Shown: positions 40,770 to 49,335 of the stretch, piece by piece | How the letters are laid out: every line of letters starts with the position of its first letter | How positions within the stretch are numbered: the stretch's first letter is position 1 | DNA from: Williamsia limnetica | GTDB lineage: Bacteria; Actinomycetota; Actinomycetes; Mycobacteriales; Mycobacteriaceae | Assembly (NCBI RefSeq): GCF_003217475.1 | Contig: NZ_QJSP01000006.1 | Span: 1-49,781 of the forward strand | Reading direction: 5' to 3' | Length of the DNA stretch: 49,781 nt | Notes under the pieces: model-generated | Databases searched by the model: none | What the model was told of the DNA's origin: nothing | Seen by the model: only the letters and a program-made list of their open reading frames with translations | Made by a program: the position numbers and the translations under genes

Positions 40770-42014
40770 GTGGGCGGGAGAGAGGGCCGACGGGCCGGGC
40801 ATGCGCCGGAGCATTCTGCTCAGGCCGAGAGTGGCGCTGCGGGTTCGGACGTTGTTTTGTGGCGGGATCCGAAACGCTATTTGTGGCCTTTGAGCTTGAT
40901 GGTGCCTGCTGGGCCATTCATTGCATGGTTGCTTGCCCATAATGTGTCGGGCCTGTTGTGGGGATTCGGTGGGTACCTACTGCTCGTTGTGGTTCCGTTG
41001 CTCGATGTGGCATGGGGGCGCGACCCCAGTGGACCGCCAGAAGAAGCGGTGCGGACGTTATCGGCCGATGAGTATTACCGCTGGTGTACGTATCTTTTTG
41101 TTCCCGTTCAGTACGCCGGGCTGTTCTTTGGGTTCTGGTGTTTGGCACATGAATCCATGACCCCCGGAGAGCGGGTCGGTTTGTCGATCACGCTGGGAAT
41201 CAGCGCGGCAATTGGGATCAACGCCGCGCACGAGTTGGGTCACAAACGCGGCACAGGGGAGCAGACGTTGGCGAAGTTGGCGCTGGCACCCTCGTGCTAC
41301 GGCCATTTCTTCGTCGAACACAATGTCGGCCATCACCTCAAGGTCGCCACTGCGCAAGATCCTGCGAGCGCTCGGCTCGGTGAGTCATTGTGGGCGTTTT
41401 ATCCCCGAGCGCTGGTCGGGGGAGTCGTTTCTGGCGTGCGGCTGGAGGCCGCTCGCCTCCGCCGCCGGGGGCACCGGTTCTGGCACTGGCGCAACAGTAT
41501 TGCGCAGTCGTGGGCGGCGAGTGTGCTGATCGTCGTGGTTATCGTGGCCGTGTTCGGCTGGGCCGTGGCCCCGTGGTTTGTGCTGCAGGCGGTGATCGGG
41601 ATGCTTGTTCTCGAAGCGGTGAACTACATCGAGCATTACGGGCTGCTGCGGGCGCCCGGCGCCGGCGGCCAGCCCGGCAAGGTGTATCCCGAACACAGCT
41701 GGAACGGCGACCAAGTGTTCAGCAATGTGGTGCTGCTGAACTTGCAGCGGCATTCTGACCACCACGCCCGACCTCGGCGGCGCTATCAGGTGCTGCGCAG
41801 TTGTGAGGAGGCGCCGCAGTTCCCCGCCGGCTACGCGTTGATGGTGTTGCTCGCCGCCGTGCCGCCGCTGTGGCGAGCGGTCATGGACCGCCGGGTGGTC
41901 GCGCACTACGGCGGCGATCTGTCCCGTATCAACATTCACCCCGCCAAGGCAGACGTGATGAGCCGGCGCTACCGGTACGACCGTGGTGCCGCGAACAACA
42001 TCGATGCCCGGTGA
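40770..42014 (+). CDS. alkB: Alkane 1-monooxygenase (AlkB family)
   Basis: A 414-residue membrane diiron hydroxylase. Hydrophobic helices at about 38-60, 63-82, 107-128, 137-153, 250-270 and 273-290. The histidine boxes are complete: HELGHK (154-159), EHNVGHH (183-189), NYIEHYG (285-291, the AlkB HYG motif) and LQRHSDHH (325-332). It would oxidise terminal carbons of medium-chain alkanes or related chains, using electrons from a rubredoxin, but neither rubredoxin nor reductase is encoded nearby, unlike many actinobacterial alkB loci. GGAGGGGG (40757-40764) lies 5 bases before the GTG at 40770, giving the usual family length. The stop overlaps the FemAB-like gene (GTGA). Confidence 0.92.
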   Translation: MGGREGRRAGHAPEHSAQAESGAAGSDVVLWRDPKRYLWPLSLMVPAGPFIAWLLAHNVSGLLWGFGGYLLLVVVPLLDVAWGRDPSGPPEEAVRTLSADEYYRWCTYLFVPVQYAGLFFGFWCLAHESMTPGERVGLSITLGISAAIGINAAHELGHKRGTGEQTLAKLALAPSCYGHFFVEHNVGHHLKVATAQDPASARLGESLWAFYPRALVGGVVSGVRLEAARLRRRGHRFWHWRNSIAQSWAASVLIVVVIVAVFGWAVAPWFVLQAVIGMLVLEAVNYIEHYGLLRAPGAGGQPGKVYPEHSWNGDQVFSNVVLLNLQRHSDHHARPRRRYQVLRSCEEAPQFPAGYALMVLLAAVPPLWRAVMDRRVVAHYGGDLSRINIHPAKADVMSRRYRYDRGAANNIDAR

Positions 42015-43243
42015 CCGCCGCACCAGAGGCCGGCCTCGTCGGTGGCAGCAGCAATGACCCCACCAGCGGTGGCGCCATCAGTGCGCACTCCCACGCCGGG
42101 CAGGCGGTGAGCGTACGGTTCGCGACCGACGGCGAGATCAGCCGGTGGGACGAGCTGATCTTGCAAAATCCGGACGAGGGAACTGTCTACCGGGGCCGCG
42201 CCAACATCGACGCCATGGAGCTGCAGGGTGCAGCCCCGGTATACCTGATCGTCGACGGTTGCGCGGTGACCGCTTTCAAGGTGGGAGTGCCACTGGTTGG
42301 TGCGTTGTGGGTGCTCTTTGGACCTCCTGTCCGCGACGTTCGCGAGTTGATCTCGTCTGCTCGCGCGGTCGCAGCCTTCGCGGCACGCCAGGGTGAGATC
42401 ACTGCTGTGCGGGTCCGCACGCAGCTCAAGGCCAACCCCGACGACGCCGAAATGCTGCGCGCCGAAGGATTGGTGCGGGTACCGACCTGGCTTGATGACA
42501 GCACCGTCATCGTGGACCTGACAGGCTCGCAGCAGGATGTGTGGGCTCGCTTCAAGAAGCGGGCACGCAAATCAATTCGGCGGGCCGAGCGCGAAGGCGT
42601 TGTCGTTGACCGTGTCGCGGCGACCGACGACAACTGCCGGGTGCTCTATGAGATGCTCGACGCCACCAGCGGCGGCCGGTTCAAGATTCCCGGCCTGGCC
42701 AGTACGACCGCAGTGTTTCAGCGATACGAGTCAACCGGCCACGGGCAGCTGTTCCTCGCCCGGCACTGCGGCGAGGTCGTGGTCGGTGCATTCGTGGCGA
42801 TGCTGGGCACCACCGCCCTTTATCTGGGGGCGGGTTCGGTCCGCAAACTTCCAGGAGACCCCACCCTGTGCGGTCTCGGCGATAGTCGAGCCGCCTACGC
42901 CCTGCAATGGGACATCATGGGCTGGGCTCGTGAACATGGCTGCGCGCGCTACGACCTCGACGGGACACCCTCCTCGGCGACCATCGGCGACCCTGCGCAT
43001 CCACGACACGGCGTCGGTCAGTTCAAGACCGCGTTCAGTGACGAAATCACCGACTACCTCGGCGCCTACCAGATAGCAGTGCATCCGCGGCGGGCCTGGC
43101 TGTTGCGTCAACTCGAGATCTGCGCCCAACGCATCGACAGCTCACCACAACTCAACCGCGTCCGGCGTCGCCCGGTACGCCCCAACCCCGACCACGTGTG
43201 GCTGCACCGCAAGTTCACCCAGTCTCACCGCCGTGGCTCCTGA
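42011..43243 (+). CDS. FemAB/GNAT-fold aminoacyltransferase-like protein
   Basis: A 410-residue protein of the FemABX/peptidoglycan-bridge family, two tandem GNAT-like halves. Recognisable blocks: ALWVLFGPPVRDVRELISSA, DDSTVIVDLTGSQQDVWARF, then KKRARKSIRRAEREGVVVDR (the family's KRRRNIRRAEK-like stretch), GQLFLARHCGEVVVGAFVA, YALQWDIMGWAREHGCARYD and the C-terminal GVGQFKTAFSDEITDYLGAY. FemABX enzymes transfer amino acids from aminoacyl-tRNA to cell-wall precursors; distant members act on other acceptors. It starts with a GTG overlapping the alkB stop, so the two are co-translated. The coupling with an alkane hydroxylase is unusual and suggests amino-acylation of a hydroxylated lipid (inference). 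Confidence 0.82.
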   Translation: MTAAPEAGLVGGSSNDPTSGGAISAHSHAGQAVSVRFATDGEISRWDELILQNPDEGTVYRGRANIDAMELQGAAPVYLIVDGCAVTAFKVGVPLVGALWVLFGPPVRDVRELISSARAVAAFAARQGEITAVRVRTQLKANPDDAEMLRAEGLVRVPTWLDDSTVIVDLTGSQQDVWARFKKRARKSIRRAEREGVVVDRVAATDDNCRVLYEMLDATSGGRFKIPGLASTTAVFQRYESTGHGQLFLARHCGEVVVGAFVAMLGTTALYLGAGSVRKLPGDPTLCGLGDSRAAYALQWDIMGWAREHGCARYDLDGTPSSATIGDPAHPRHGVGQFKTAFSDEITDYLGAYQIAVHPRRAWLLRQLEICAQRIDSSPQLNRVRRRPVRPNPDHVWLHRKFTQSHRRGS

Positions 43244-43283
43244 TCACCTTTGAGCACTGACGCCAGCATGCTCATGGCGCCGG

Positions 43284-43481
43284 TCAGTCCGGAGGCTCAC
43301 TCGAACCTGCCTCGTCCGCGTTCACGTCGCCGGTGCCATCGGTGGTCGACGACGCGGGGTCGATTTCGGGTTCGGCTTCCGGTGTGTGGACATGTTTGTC
43401 CTCGAGTTCGTCGACAACGTCAGCGGGGTCTTTGTGCGGTTGCGTCCGGCTGTCTTTGTTCTCGGTCATGTCATCTTTCAT
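43284..43481 (-). CDS. Small acidic hydrophilic protein
   Basis: A 65-residue, strongly acidic, probably disordered protein (DPADVVDELEDKHVHTPEAE, rich in Asp, Glu, Thr and Pro, no cysteine). Short proteins of this composition are common and conserved in Mycobacteriales. The ATG at 43469 may be the true start, preceded by GAAAG. Function unknown; it lies convergent to the FemAB-like gene. Confidence 0.5.
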   Translation of the reverse strand: MKDDMTENKDSRTQPHKDPADVVDELEDKHVHTPEAEPEIDPASSTTDGTGDVNADEAGSSEPPD

Positions 43482-43612
43482 GAGGTTGCCGCGGCTATGG
43501 ATCGGCGAGTTTTCGCTGTCTGACGCGTACCCACCTACGCCACTTCGAACCGCGTACCCTTCTTCCGGCGCTCAGCCAGGCGACGTGGCGAAGCGGCGGG
43601 CTCTGTTCCTTG

Positions 43613-44362
43613 TCACTCGTTCACCGGCGCAAGAATCATCATCGTCCCCACCACCAATTCGTCGTCGAGAAGTTCGGTGATGATGGCTTCCTGGTTGGCA
43701 GCGTTCTGCCAGCGGGGATCATGGTGATGTCGATCTCTGAGGAGGTCGTCGACTGCGGCAACCCGCCGCTGCCACCAGTCGGGTGGGCTGTCGAAGTCGG
43801 TGAGTTCGGCGCGGTCGACAATGCGCATCCCGGCGCCGGACACGAGTCTCTCGAGACCCTGCCGGGTGGGAAAATCGTTGCCTTCAGGTTGGCGTGGCAA
43901 CTGGTCGACCGTCTTGATGTAGACAAGCAGACCGATCGCGCCGCTGGGTCGGACGATTCGGCGTAGCTCGCGCAGCATCGCGAATTGGTCAGTGCTGGTG
44001 CAGAGCACGCCCAGCGACCACGCAGCATCGAACGCGCCGTCGGCAAAGGGGAGGGCTTCGCCGGCGGCAGCGACTGTTGGTCTGTCGAACAATTGCCTGG
44101 CTGCCCGGCAGGCACCCAGCATGGGTTCGACCAGCACCACTTCGGCGCCGGATCGATGCGCTGCGAGTTCTGCCGCACCGCCCATCCCGGCGCCGACATC
44201 GATCAGCAGCGACCGCTCGGTGAGCCCGAGCCGCTCGGCCAACCACGCCTGTGCCTGCGGACTGCCGCTGCCCCGGCAGGCCGCAGGTACCGCGTACTCC
44301 GGCCCCAGATCTTCCACGGCCCGGACTGTCCACAACGGTATGGTGTCGAACTCGTCCTTCAT
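43613..44362 (-). CDS. Class I SAM-dependent methyltransferase
   Basis: A 249-residue methyltransferase. SAM-binding motif I is LLIDVGAGMGGAAELA with the acidic end of strand 2 in VVLVEPM; motif II is AAGEALPFADGAFDAAWSL and the following strand is GAIGLLVYI. A helical N-terminus (SPQAQAWLAERLGL) resembles the sarcosine/dimethylglycine or ubiE-like group. It starts one base after the methylenetetrahydrofolate reductase-like gene (TGAGATG), so both are co-translated, indicating a joint one-carbon role: the reductase supplies methyl-THF and this enzyme performs a methyl transfer, although by SAM. The acceptor is unknown. Confidence 0.88.
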   Translation of the reverse strand: MKDEFDTIPLWTVRAVEDLGPEYAVPAACRGSGSPQAQAWLAERLGLTERSLLIDVGAGMGGAAELAAHRSGAEVVLVEPMLGACRAARQLFDRPTVAAAGEALPFADGAFDAAWSLGVLCTSTDQFAMLRELRRIVRPSGAIGLLVYIKTVDQLPRQPEGNDFPTRQGLERLVSGAGMRIVDRAELTDFDSPPDWWQRRVAAVDDLLRDRHHHDPRWQNAANQEAIITELLDDELVVGTMMILAPVNE

Positions 44363-44363
44363 C

Positions 44364-45455
44364 TCATCCACGTTGTCTACCGACCAATCCGGTTGTGTGC
44401 GTGAGACGCTCACGCAGTCGGAGTGCGATCTCGGCTTTGACCCTCGCTGCCGCGACCTCGCCGGCACCCGAGGCCAGCCCGGACAGGTTCACTCCCACGA
44501 TGCCGGGTATCTCGAGCAGCTGCACTGCCTCGCGCACCGCGGTCTCGATGCCCTCCTCGACGGGATCGGGGGATGCCAGTACCCGTTCGATCTGCCCGTC
44601 GTCCAAGTGCAGGCCAGGAAACGCCGCCAGGACACGCGCTGACCGTTCATCGGTGTACACCGCGACCCCGGCGATGATCGGCATCGTGACGCCCAATCTC
44701 TGCGCACGGTCAACGAACATCGCCGCGGCACCGACTGTGCTGACGTGGTTCAACACCGCCATCTGTGCCCCGGCCTTTTGCTTCTCGAGCAGTCGCGCGG
44801 GCCGGATCCCCATGGGCACTGCTTCAGGTGCTTCAGGAACGCCGACAGCGAGATCGGCTTGCGCGGCCAAAGCGGCCAAGCGGGTCCCGTCGAGGTCGAA
44901 CACCTGGGTCACGTCCTGCCGGACACCCTGGGCGCGGCCGTCGCCGGTCACGCAGAACACCCCGTCCGCCCCAGCAAGACCCAATCCCATGAGCTCCTGT
45001 TCCAAGACCACGCGGTTGCGATCGCGGCAGGTCAGGGTCACCCAGGGGCAACCGCCGGCCCCGCGGATGATCTGAGCCATAACGGTCGGGGGAAAATCGG
45101 GACGATTTTGGTGCTCGCCGACGAGGACGGCGTCGCTGCACTCACCGAGAATCGTTGTCACTTCCTCCAGCGTCTTACGATCAAAGGCCGGCACCGACAA
45201 GTCCGACAGGACGACTGGTCCAACACGGGATGCGCCGATCAACTGACTCGACGCCGCTGGACTGACACGCGCCTCAGTCCATGAAACCGGCTGTTCCAGC
45301 ATCGAAAACGGGCATGGGTGCCAACCCATTTCGCATGTCCCATCATCATGGACGCCGCCGCACGGCCCGAACACCATCCGCTTGGGACACCCCTGCGCAC
45401 GGTCGCCGCGAAACTCGAGAAATGCATCGGACCCGGTCGAACTGGGCGTTGTCAT
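44364..45455 (-). CDS. Methylenetetrahydrofolate reductase-like protein with Cys-rich N-terminus
   Basis: A 363-residue protein. The N-terminal block GCPKRMVFGPCGGVHDDGTC with cysteines 23, 32, 41 and 48 is the MTHFR C-terminal-type zinc/iron domain (PF12225) here placed first; the rest is an MTHFR-like TIM barrel (PVVLSDLSVPAFDR, GCPWVTLTCRDRNRVVLEQE, GVFCVTGDGRAQGVRQDVT, FDLDGTRLAALAA). Such enzymes interconvert methylene- and methyl-THF, often with FAD or NADH. The frame is open upstream, but the ATG at 45455 (MTTPSSTGSDAFLEFRG) is just before the cysteine block. Immediately followed by a methyltransferase gene. The mycobacterial MTHFR is a different, shorter protein, so this is probably an accessory or substitute enzyme. 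Confidence 0.82.
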   Translation of the reverse strand: MTTPSSTGSDAFLEFRGDRAQGCPKRMVFGPCGGVHDDGTCEMGWHPCPFSMLEQPVSWTEARVSPAASSQLIGASRVGPVVLSDLSVPAFDRKTLEEVTTILGECSDAVLVGEHQNRPDFPPTVMAQIIRGAGGCPWVTLTCRDRNRVVLEQELMGLGLAGADGVFCVTGDGRAQGVRQDVTQVFDLDGTRLAALAAQADLAVGVPEAPEAVPMGIRPARLLEKQKAGAQMAVLNHVSTVGAAAMFVDRAQRLGVTMPIIAGVAVYTDERSARVLAAFPGLHLDDGQIERVLASPDPVEEGIETAVREAVQLLEIPGIVGVNLSGLASGAGEVAAARVKAEIALRLRERLTHTTGLVGRQRG

Positions 45456-45513
45456 ACCAACGCTGATACCCCGGCCGCACCCGTGCCAACCATCGCCGCG
45501 CGGGCGGCGAGAC

Positions 45514-46404
45514 TCAGCCGACGAGCCCGGCGTGGTCGAATGCCAGCAGCGCGGCGTTGCCCGTGGTCCACAATTCGTCGACGGCACGACTTGCCGCATC
45601 GGCGGTCGTCGGGTTCTGCAGGGCCAGACCATTGCTGAACGTGAGGACGTTGTACCCGACGTCGGCTGCTCGTAACATCGGACCGGTGGCTTTACCTGCA
45701 CCGACGACTCGGTCGAGACCTTCGCCGAACGCATAGAAGCGGAAGGGGGGACCGAGGTCGACGCCATACACGTCATTGGTTGCATCGACGATCGAATTGC
45801 CATGTGCAGCAATGGTGTCAACGATGAAGAAGAAGTCTCGTGCCTGAGTGGTGGCGGTTTGCGCGTCGGCGGTTGCGTAGGCCAGGTCGACCGTGATGTG
45901 TGAGTTGTAGCCCGCGAGGGCAACGCGTTCACCGGATACCCGGCAGTCGGCGGCGAGATCGAAGTAGTAGCGCCACTGCGGAGGGGCGGTCCCGCCGGTG
46001 AACTCAGCGTGGATAGCGTCAAGGAAGCGGTCCAGCAAGCGCAGACTGATGACCGGAGCCCACCGAGGATCGACGAACACGGCCGGATGATTCTGCAGTG
46101 GCATCACAGCATCGCGTTCGATGGCGGCAAGACCCAGCGGAAAGAGCCCTCGGCGATCGCGATGGGCGGTGAGTAGATCGGTGATGGCCCATAGATCGGC
46201 CACGTGCTGACGCAGCCGCGCCAACGGTGTGGCAGTTGGCTCGTCGCGATGGCGCGACAGGTCGGCGATCCGATTTTGTTCAGCGGCCGTCAGTGGTTCA
46301 CTGCCACATGAGGCAGGCGGTGCGGCACCGGCGGATCCCGGAACGGTGCAGACGAGTCCGCTGAACACAAGCAGGATGACGACGATGACACGCACGGGTG
46401 GCAT
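45514..46404 (-). CDS. Secreted DUF5995 family protein
   Basis: A 296-residue protein with a signal peptide (VRVIVVILLVFSGLVCTVPG, cleavage near SAGA-APPA). The mature domain carries the DUF5995 features: DPRWAPVISLRLLDRFLDAI, then ALAGYNSHITVDLAYA (the AGMNAHINxDL-like motif) and DFFFIVDTIAAHGNSI. The function of DUF5995 is unknown; its helical HINRDL core recalls heme-oxygenase-like or phospholipase-like folds, but no catalytic residue can be assigned. It is probably monocistronic. Confidence 0.85.
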   Translation of the reverse strand: MPPVRVIVVILLVFSGLVCTVPGSAGAAPPASCGSEPLTAAEQNRIADLSRHRDEPTATPLARLRQHVADLWAITDLLTAHRDRRGLFPLGLAAIERDAVMPLQNHPAVFVDPRWAPVISLRLLDRFLDAIHAEFTGGTAPPQWRYYFDLAADCRVSGERVALAGYNSHITVDLAYATADAQTATTQARDFFFIVDTIAAHGNSIVDATNDVYGVDLGPPFRFYAFGEGLDRVVGAGKATGPMLRAADVGYNVLTFSNGLALQNPTTADAASRAVDELWTTGNAALLAFDHAGLVG

Positions 46405-46506
46405 GTGACGATGCTACAACTGCGCTGCGCACAGACGTCTACGCATGCGGGCGTCACGTCTCTACCACGATGGTTGGTCATGCCACTGGAGACGAAACGT
46501 GCTGTG

Positions 46507-46717
46507 TCACAAGTTGACGGGATGCTCGTTGTCGACAAGTCGGCGGGCGATCTCGGCCAGGGGGTGTTGGGACAGCAGCCGAAGTAGGTCGAAGGCTTGG
46601 ATGGGGCCGAGGTTGTATCGTTCCATGATCAAGCACGACGGCGGCGTAGGCGGCGAAGATGTAGCCCAGGTCGCGATCATGTTGGCTGAGCGCTTCGGGG
46701 ATACGCCGGGCTTGCTG
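46507..46717 (-). pseudogene. Fragment of a GAF-ANTAR transcription antiterminator gene
   Basis: On the minus strand RRIPEALSQHDRDLGYIFAA and YAAVVL match the end of a GAF domain, and in another frame MERYNLGPIQAFDLLRLLSQ, then HPLAEIARRLVDNEHPVN and TGA (46507-46509), match the ANTAR RNA-binding domain (usual form GILMERxxxxxxxAFxLLRxxSQ). An internal deletion has removed the region joining the two, and a stop codon precedes the first block. ANTAR proteins bind nascent RNA in a two-hairpin site; this copy cannot be functional. Confidence 0.65.
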
Positions 46718-46747
46718 TCAGCGGTGGGTGATGACGACTTACCGGAT

Positions 46748-47584
46748 TCAGGGGGCGTCGAGGAATGCGAGAACTTCGGGGACGAACTCGCGGTGGTGCT
46801 GGAATACGCCGCCGTGGCCGGAGTCGGGGTAGATCACGACTTTCGCGTTGGGCAGTCGGTTCGCCAGATCCACCGAGTGTTCGCTGGCGACCATCACATC
46901 GTGGTCACCGTTGGCCACCAAAACTGGCTGGGTGATGGCCGAGAGGTCATCAGGTGCTGCTCTGCCGCCGGCGATGATGGCGCGCAACTGCGCCAATCGC
47001 GCCTGCAGAGAGATCGCGCGGACCCGGTCAGTGCTCCGCTGCGCGAGGCGGTCGAAATATGCCGCGGCAGCTCGTTTGCCTTCGGGGGTGCGGGGGAAGA
47101 AGAGGTAGTTGCGCGGGTCTTGCCGGGTCAAGGCTGCCTTGAGGTAGGCGCCGCCGACGATGGTGGCCATCTTGTCGATACCGCCGCCGCCGCGTGGTCC
47201 TGTGCCGGCCAGCACGATTCTGCGCACGAGGTCGGGGGCGTGCAGTGCGACGACCTGGGCCACGCCGCCACCGAGGGAGAAGCCGAACAGGTCGACCTTG
47301 TCGAGACCGAGGGCGCCGATGACAGTGATGGCGTCGGCGGCCATGTCGTCGATACTCGTGGGAACTGTGGATCCGGATCCGCCGACTCCGCGGTTGTCGA
47401 AGGCGATGACCCGGTGTGTTGCGGCGATCCCGTTGATGACCTCGGGATCCCAGTCGTCCGGGGTTGCGGTGAAGTGGTGCAAGAACACCACCGGCACTCC
47501 AACGGAAGGGCCGAGTTCGCGGTACGCGATGCGGACACCGTCGACGTCGAGGTATCGGGTGGGGGTGTCCTTCCATGCGGTCAT
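46748..47584 (-). CDS. Alpha/beta hydrolase
   Basis: A 278-residue hydrolase. VVFLHHFTATPDDWDP (oxyanion region), VIAFDNRGVGGSGS, nucleophile elbow GFSLGGG (S103), acid in LVANGDHDVMV and histidine in PDSGHGGVF. It is closely related to the hydrolase at 48381-49271 (same LAGTGPRGG/GIDK block and DSGHGG/DAGHGG ending). Its ATG overlaps the TGA of the SDR gene as ATGA, hence translational coupling in a hydrolase-SDR-hydrolase operon. Start at 47584; the frame upstream lies inside the SDR gene. Confidence 0.92.
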   Translation of the reverse strand: MTAWKDTPTRYLDVDGVRIAYRELGPSVGVPVVFLHHFTATPDDWDPEVINGIAATHRVIAFDNRGVGGSGSTVPTSIDDMAADAITVIGALGLDKVDLFGFSLGGGVAQVVALHAPDLVRRIVLAGTGPRGGGGIDKMATIVGGAYLKAALTRQDPRNYLFFPRTPEGKRAAAAYFDRLAQRSTDRVRAISLQARLAQLRAIIAGGRAAPDDLSAITQPVLVANGDHDVMVASEHSVDLANRLPNAKVVIYPDSGHGGVFQHHREFVPEVLAFLDAP

Positions 47585-48306
47585 GCCCGAGCTCCCTCGG
47601 AGGTCGACTGCAGGTCGGGGTACAGCGTTTCGATCGGCCCGCTCAGCGCTGCCTTGACCATGGTGGTCAGGTCGTCCCCGAGGACTTCGTATCCGCCGGC
47701 TGCGACGGTGTCGTACACCTGCTTCACAAGGTCCTCGGGCTTCAACTTGGGCCCTTCGGCCAAGGCCGCCATCGCGGTGTCGACGTAGCCCATGTGCACC
47801 CCGACGACATGAACATCGTGAGGTGCGAGCTCGAGGCGCAGCGAGTTGGTGGCCGACCACAGTGCGGCTTTTGACGCGCTGTACACGCCACCGAAAGCGT
47901 TCCAACTGGCCACCGAGTGGATGTCGATGAGCGCCGCACCGGGTGCGGCGATGAGTGCCGGCGCGAAAGCTTTCGCCAGCAGCACAGGCCCGAAGAGATT
48001 GGTCTCCATGCTCGCACGCAGATCGTCCTTTGACAGCTCGAGGTAGCTGGCGGTCGGGGGGATGATTCCGGCGTTGTTGATCAGGACTGTCACATCCGAG
48101 GCGATCTGGGCGGCTGCGGTGATCGATGCGCCGTCGGTGACGTCCAGGCGTAACGGAACGATACGATCGTCGTCCCAGGCATGTGGAGATCGCGCCGCTG
48201 CATACACCTTTCGCGCACCCAGAGTGAGCGCCTGGTGTACGAACTGATCGCCTAGTCCGCCGTTGGCGCCGGTGATCAGGACTACGGAATTGTCGAGAGT
48301 GGGCAT
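47581..48306 (-). CDS. SDR family oxidoreductase
   Basis: A 241-residue short-chain dehydrogenase with TGANGGLGDQFV, NNAGIIPP, the serine region DIHSVAS and the YSASK catalytic pair. Arg/Tyr-rich AAARSPHAWDD after strand 2 favours NADP. It is the middle gene of the operon between two related alpha/beta hydrolases, 74 bases downstream of the first and overlapping the second. This composition recurs in actinobacterial clusters for catabolism or detoxification of ketones and esters. Confidence 0.92.
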   Translation of the reverse strand: MPTLDNSVVLITGANGGLGDQFVHQALTLGARKVYAAARSPHAWDDDRIVPLRLDVTDGASITAAAQIASDVTVLINNAGIIPPTASYLELSKDDLRASMETNLFGPVLLAKAFAPALIAAPGAALIDIHSVASWNAFGGVYSASKAALWSATNSLRLELAPHDVHVVGVHMGYVDTAMAALAEGPKLKPEDLVKQVYDTVAAGGYEVLGDDLTTMVKAALSGPIETLYPDLQSTSEGARA

Positions 48307-48380
48307 GATGTTGTGGCCTTCTGTTTCGAATGTGCGGGAGTGGAGCCCAGGGAGCGAGGGCGTCGTGTCGTGCGGAGCGC

Positions 48381-49271
48381 TCAGCCCCGGAGGAACTCGA
48401 GTGCTGTGGTGACGAATTGCTGGTGTTCTTGGAAGATCCCGCCGTGTCCGGCGTCGGGATAGATGCGCAGGGTGGCGTTGGGGAGGCGGCGGGCGAGGTC
48501 GTAGGAATTGCTGGTCGGCACCATCCGATCGTCTTCACCATTGGCGACGAGTACGGGGTGGGTGATCACGCTCAGGTCGGCCGGTTCCGTCAGACCCCAC
48601 GTGTGGATCGCGCGAAGCTGGGTCCGAAAGGCGCGCACCGAGATCTTCTTGTCGCGGTCGGTGGTCCGTTCACCCAGACGCTTGATGAACTCCCGCGATT
48701 GCGCGATGCCGTGGGCAGTGCGGGTGAAGAACAGGTTTTGTTTAGGGTCTTTGCGCCGGAGTACGGCTGTGATCGAATCCGCGCAGGTCACCCGGGTCAC
48801 CTTGTCGATGCCCTCACCACCGGCAGGCCCGGTACCGGCGAGAATGATCTTGCGGACCAGTGCGGGTCGCTCGATGGCGATGATTTGGGCGATGAATCCG
48901 CCCATCGAGAACCCCAACAGGTCGACCATATTCAGACCCATCGCGTCGATGAACGCGATGGCGTCGTGAGCCATGTCCTCGATGGTTGCCGGCGTCGTTC
49001 CGCCTGAGCCGCCGACGCCCCTGTTGTCTACGGCGATGACGTGGTGCTCGGCGGCGAGGCCGTCGACGACGCGTGGATCCCAGTTGTCGAGGGTGGCGCC
49101 GAGGTGGTTCAGGAACACCACCGGGGTACCTCCGGCCGGGCCGTACGTGCGGTAGACGAAAGCCGTGCCGTCGACCGAGATGGTTTGCGTCGCAACAGTC
49201 GACCACGACACGGTCGGCGCCGGGGTTGAAGAGGCAGCGGCGTCGCTGTGAGGAACGTTCGGGTGTGTCAT
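48381..49271 (-). CDS. Alpha/beta hydrolase
   Basis: A 296-residue hydrolase: VVFLNHLGATLDNWDP, HVIAVDNRGVGGSGG, GFSMGGFIAQIIA (nucleophile serine), acid in LVANGEDDRMVP, histidine in PDAGHGGIF. The N-terminal 35 residues (Pro/Ser/Ala-rich) lack a signal peptide. The ATG at 49271 follows GGGAGA by about 6 bases, preferred over an upstream ATG. It is the first gene of the hydrolase-SDR-hydrolase operon and lies behind two copies of an 18-base palindrome at 49289 and 49336. A dehydrogenase between two hydrolases suggests sequential cleavage and oxidation of one compound. Confidence 0.92.
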   Translation of the reverse strand: MTHPNVPHSDAAASSTPAPTVSWSTVATQTISVDGTAFVYRTYGPAGGTPVVFLNHLGATLDNWDPRVVDGLAAEHHVIAVDNRGVGGSGGTTPATIEDMAHDAIAFIDAMGLNMVDLLGFSMGGFIAQIIAIERPALVRKIILAGTGPAGGEGIDKVTRVTCADSITAVLRRKDPKQNLFFTRTAHGIAQSREFIKRLGERTTDRDKKISVRAFRTQLRAIHTWGLTEPADLSVITHPVLVANGEDDRMVPTSNSYDLARRLPNATLRIYPDAGHGGIFQEHQQFVTTALEFLRG

Positions 49272-49288
49272 GTGGGTCTCCCAGGTAG

Positions 49289-49306
49289 GTAAACAGATCT
49301 GTGTAC
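49289..49306. promoter_or_regulatory. Operator copy 1 for the hydrolase-SDR operon
   Basis: GTAAACAGATCTGTGTAC, an 18-base near-perfect palindrome around ACAGATCTGT, 17 bases upstream of the 49271 start codon. An identical copy lies 47 bases further upstream. TetR-type repressors bind such sites; the regulator itself is not in the window. Confidence 0.65.
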
Positions 49307-49335
49307 TTCTCACCGTAGAGCAGAGACGGACAAAT

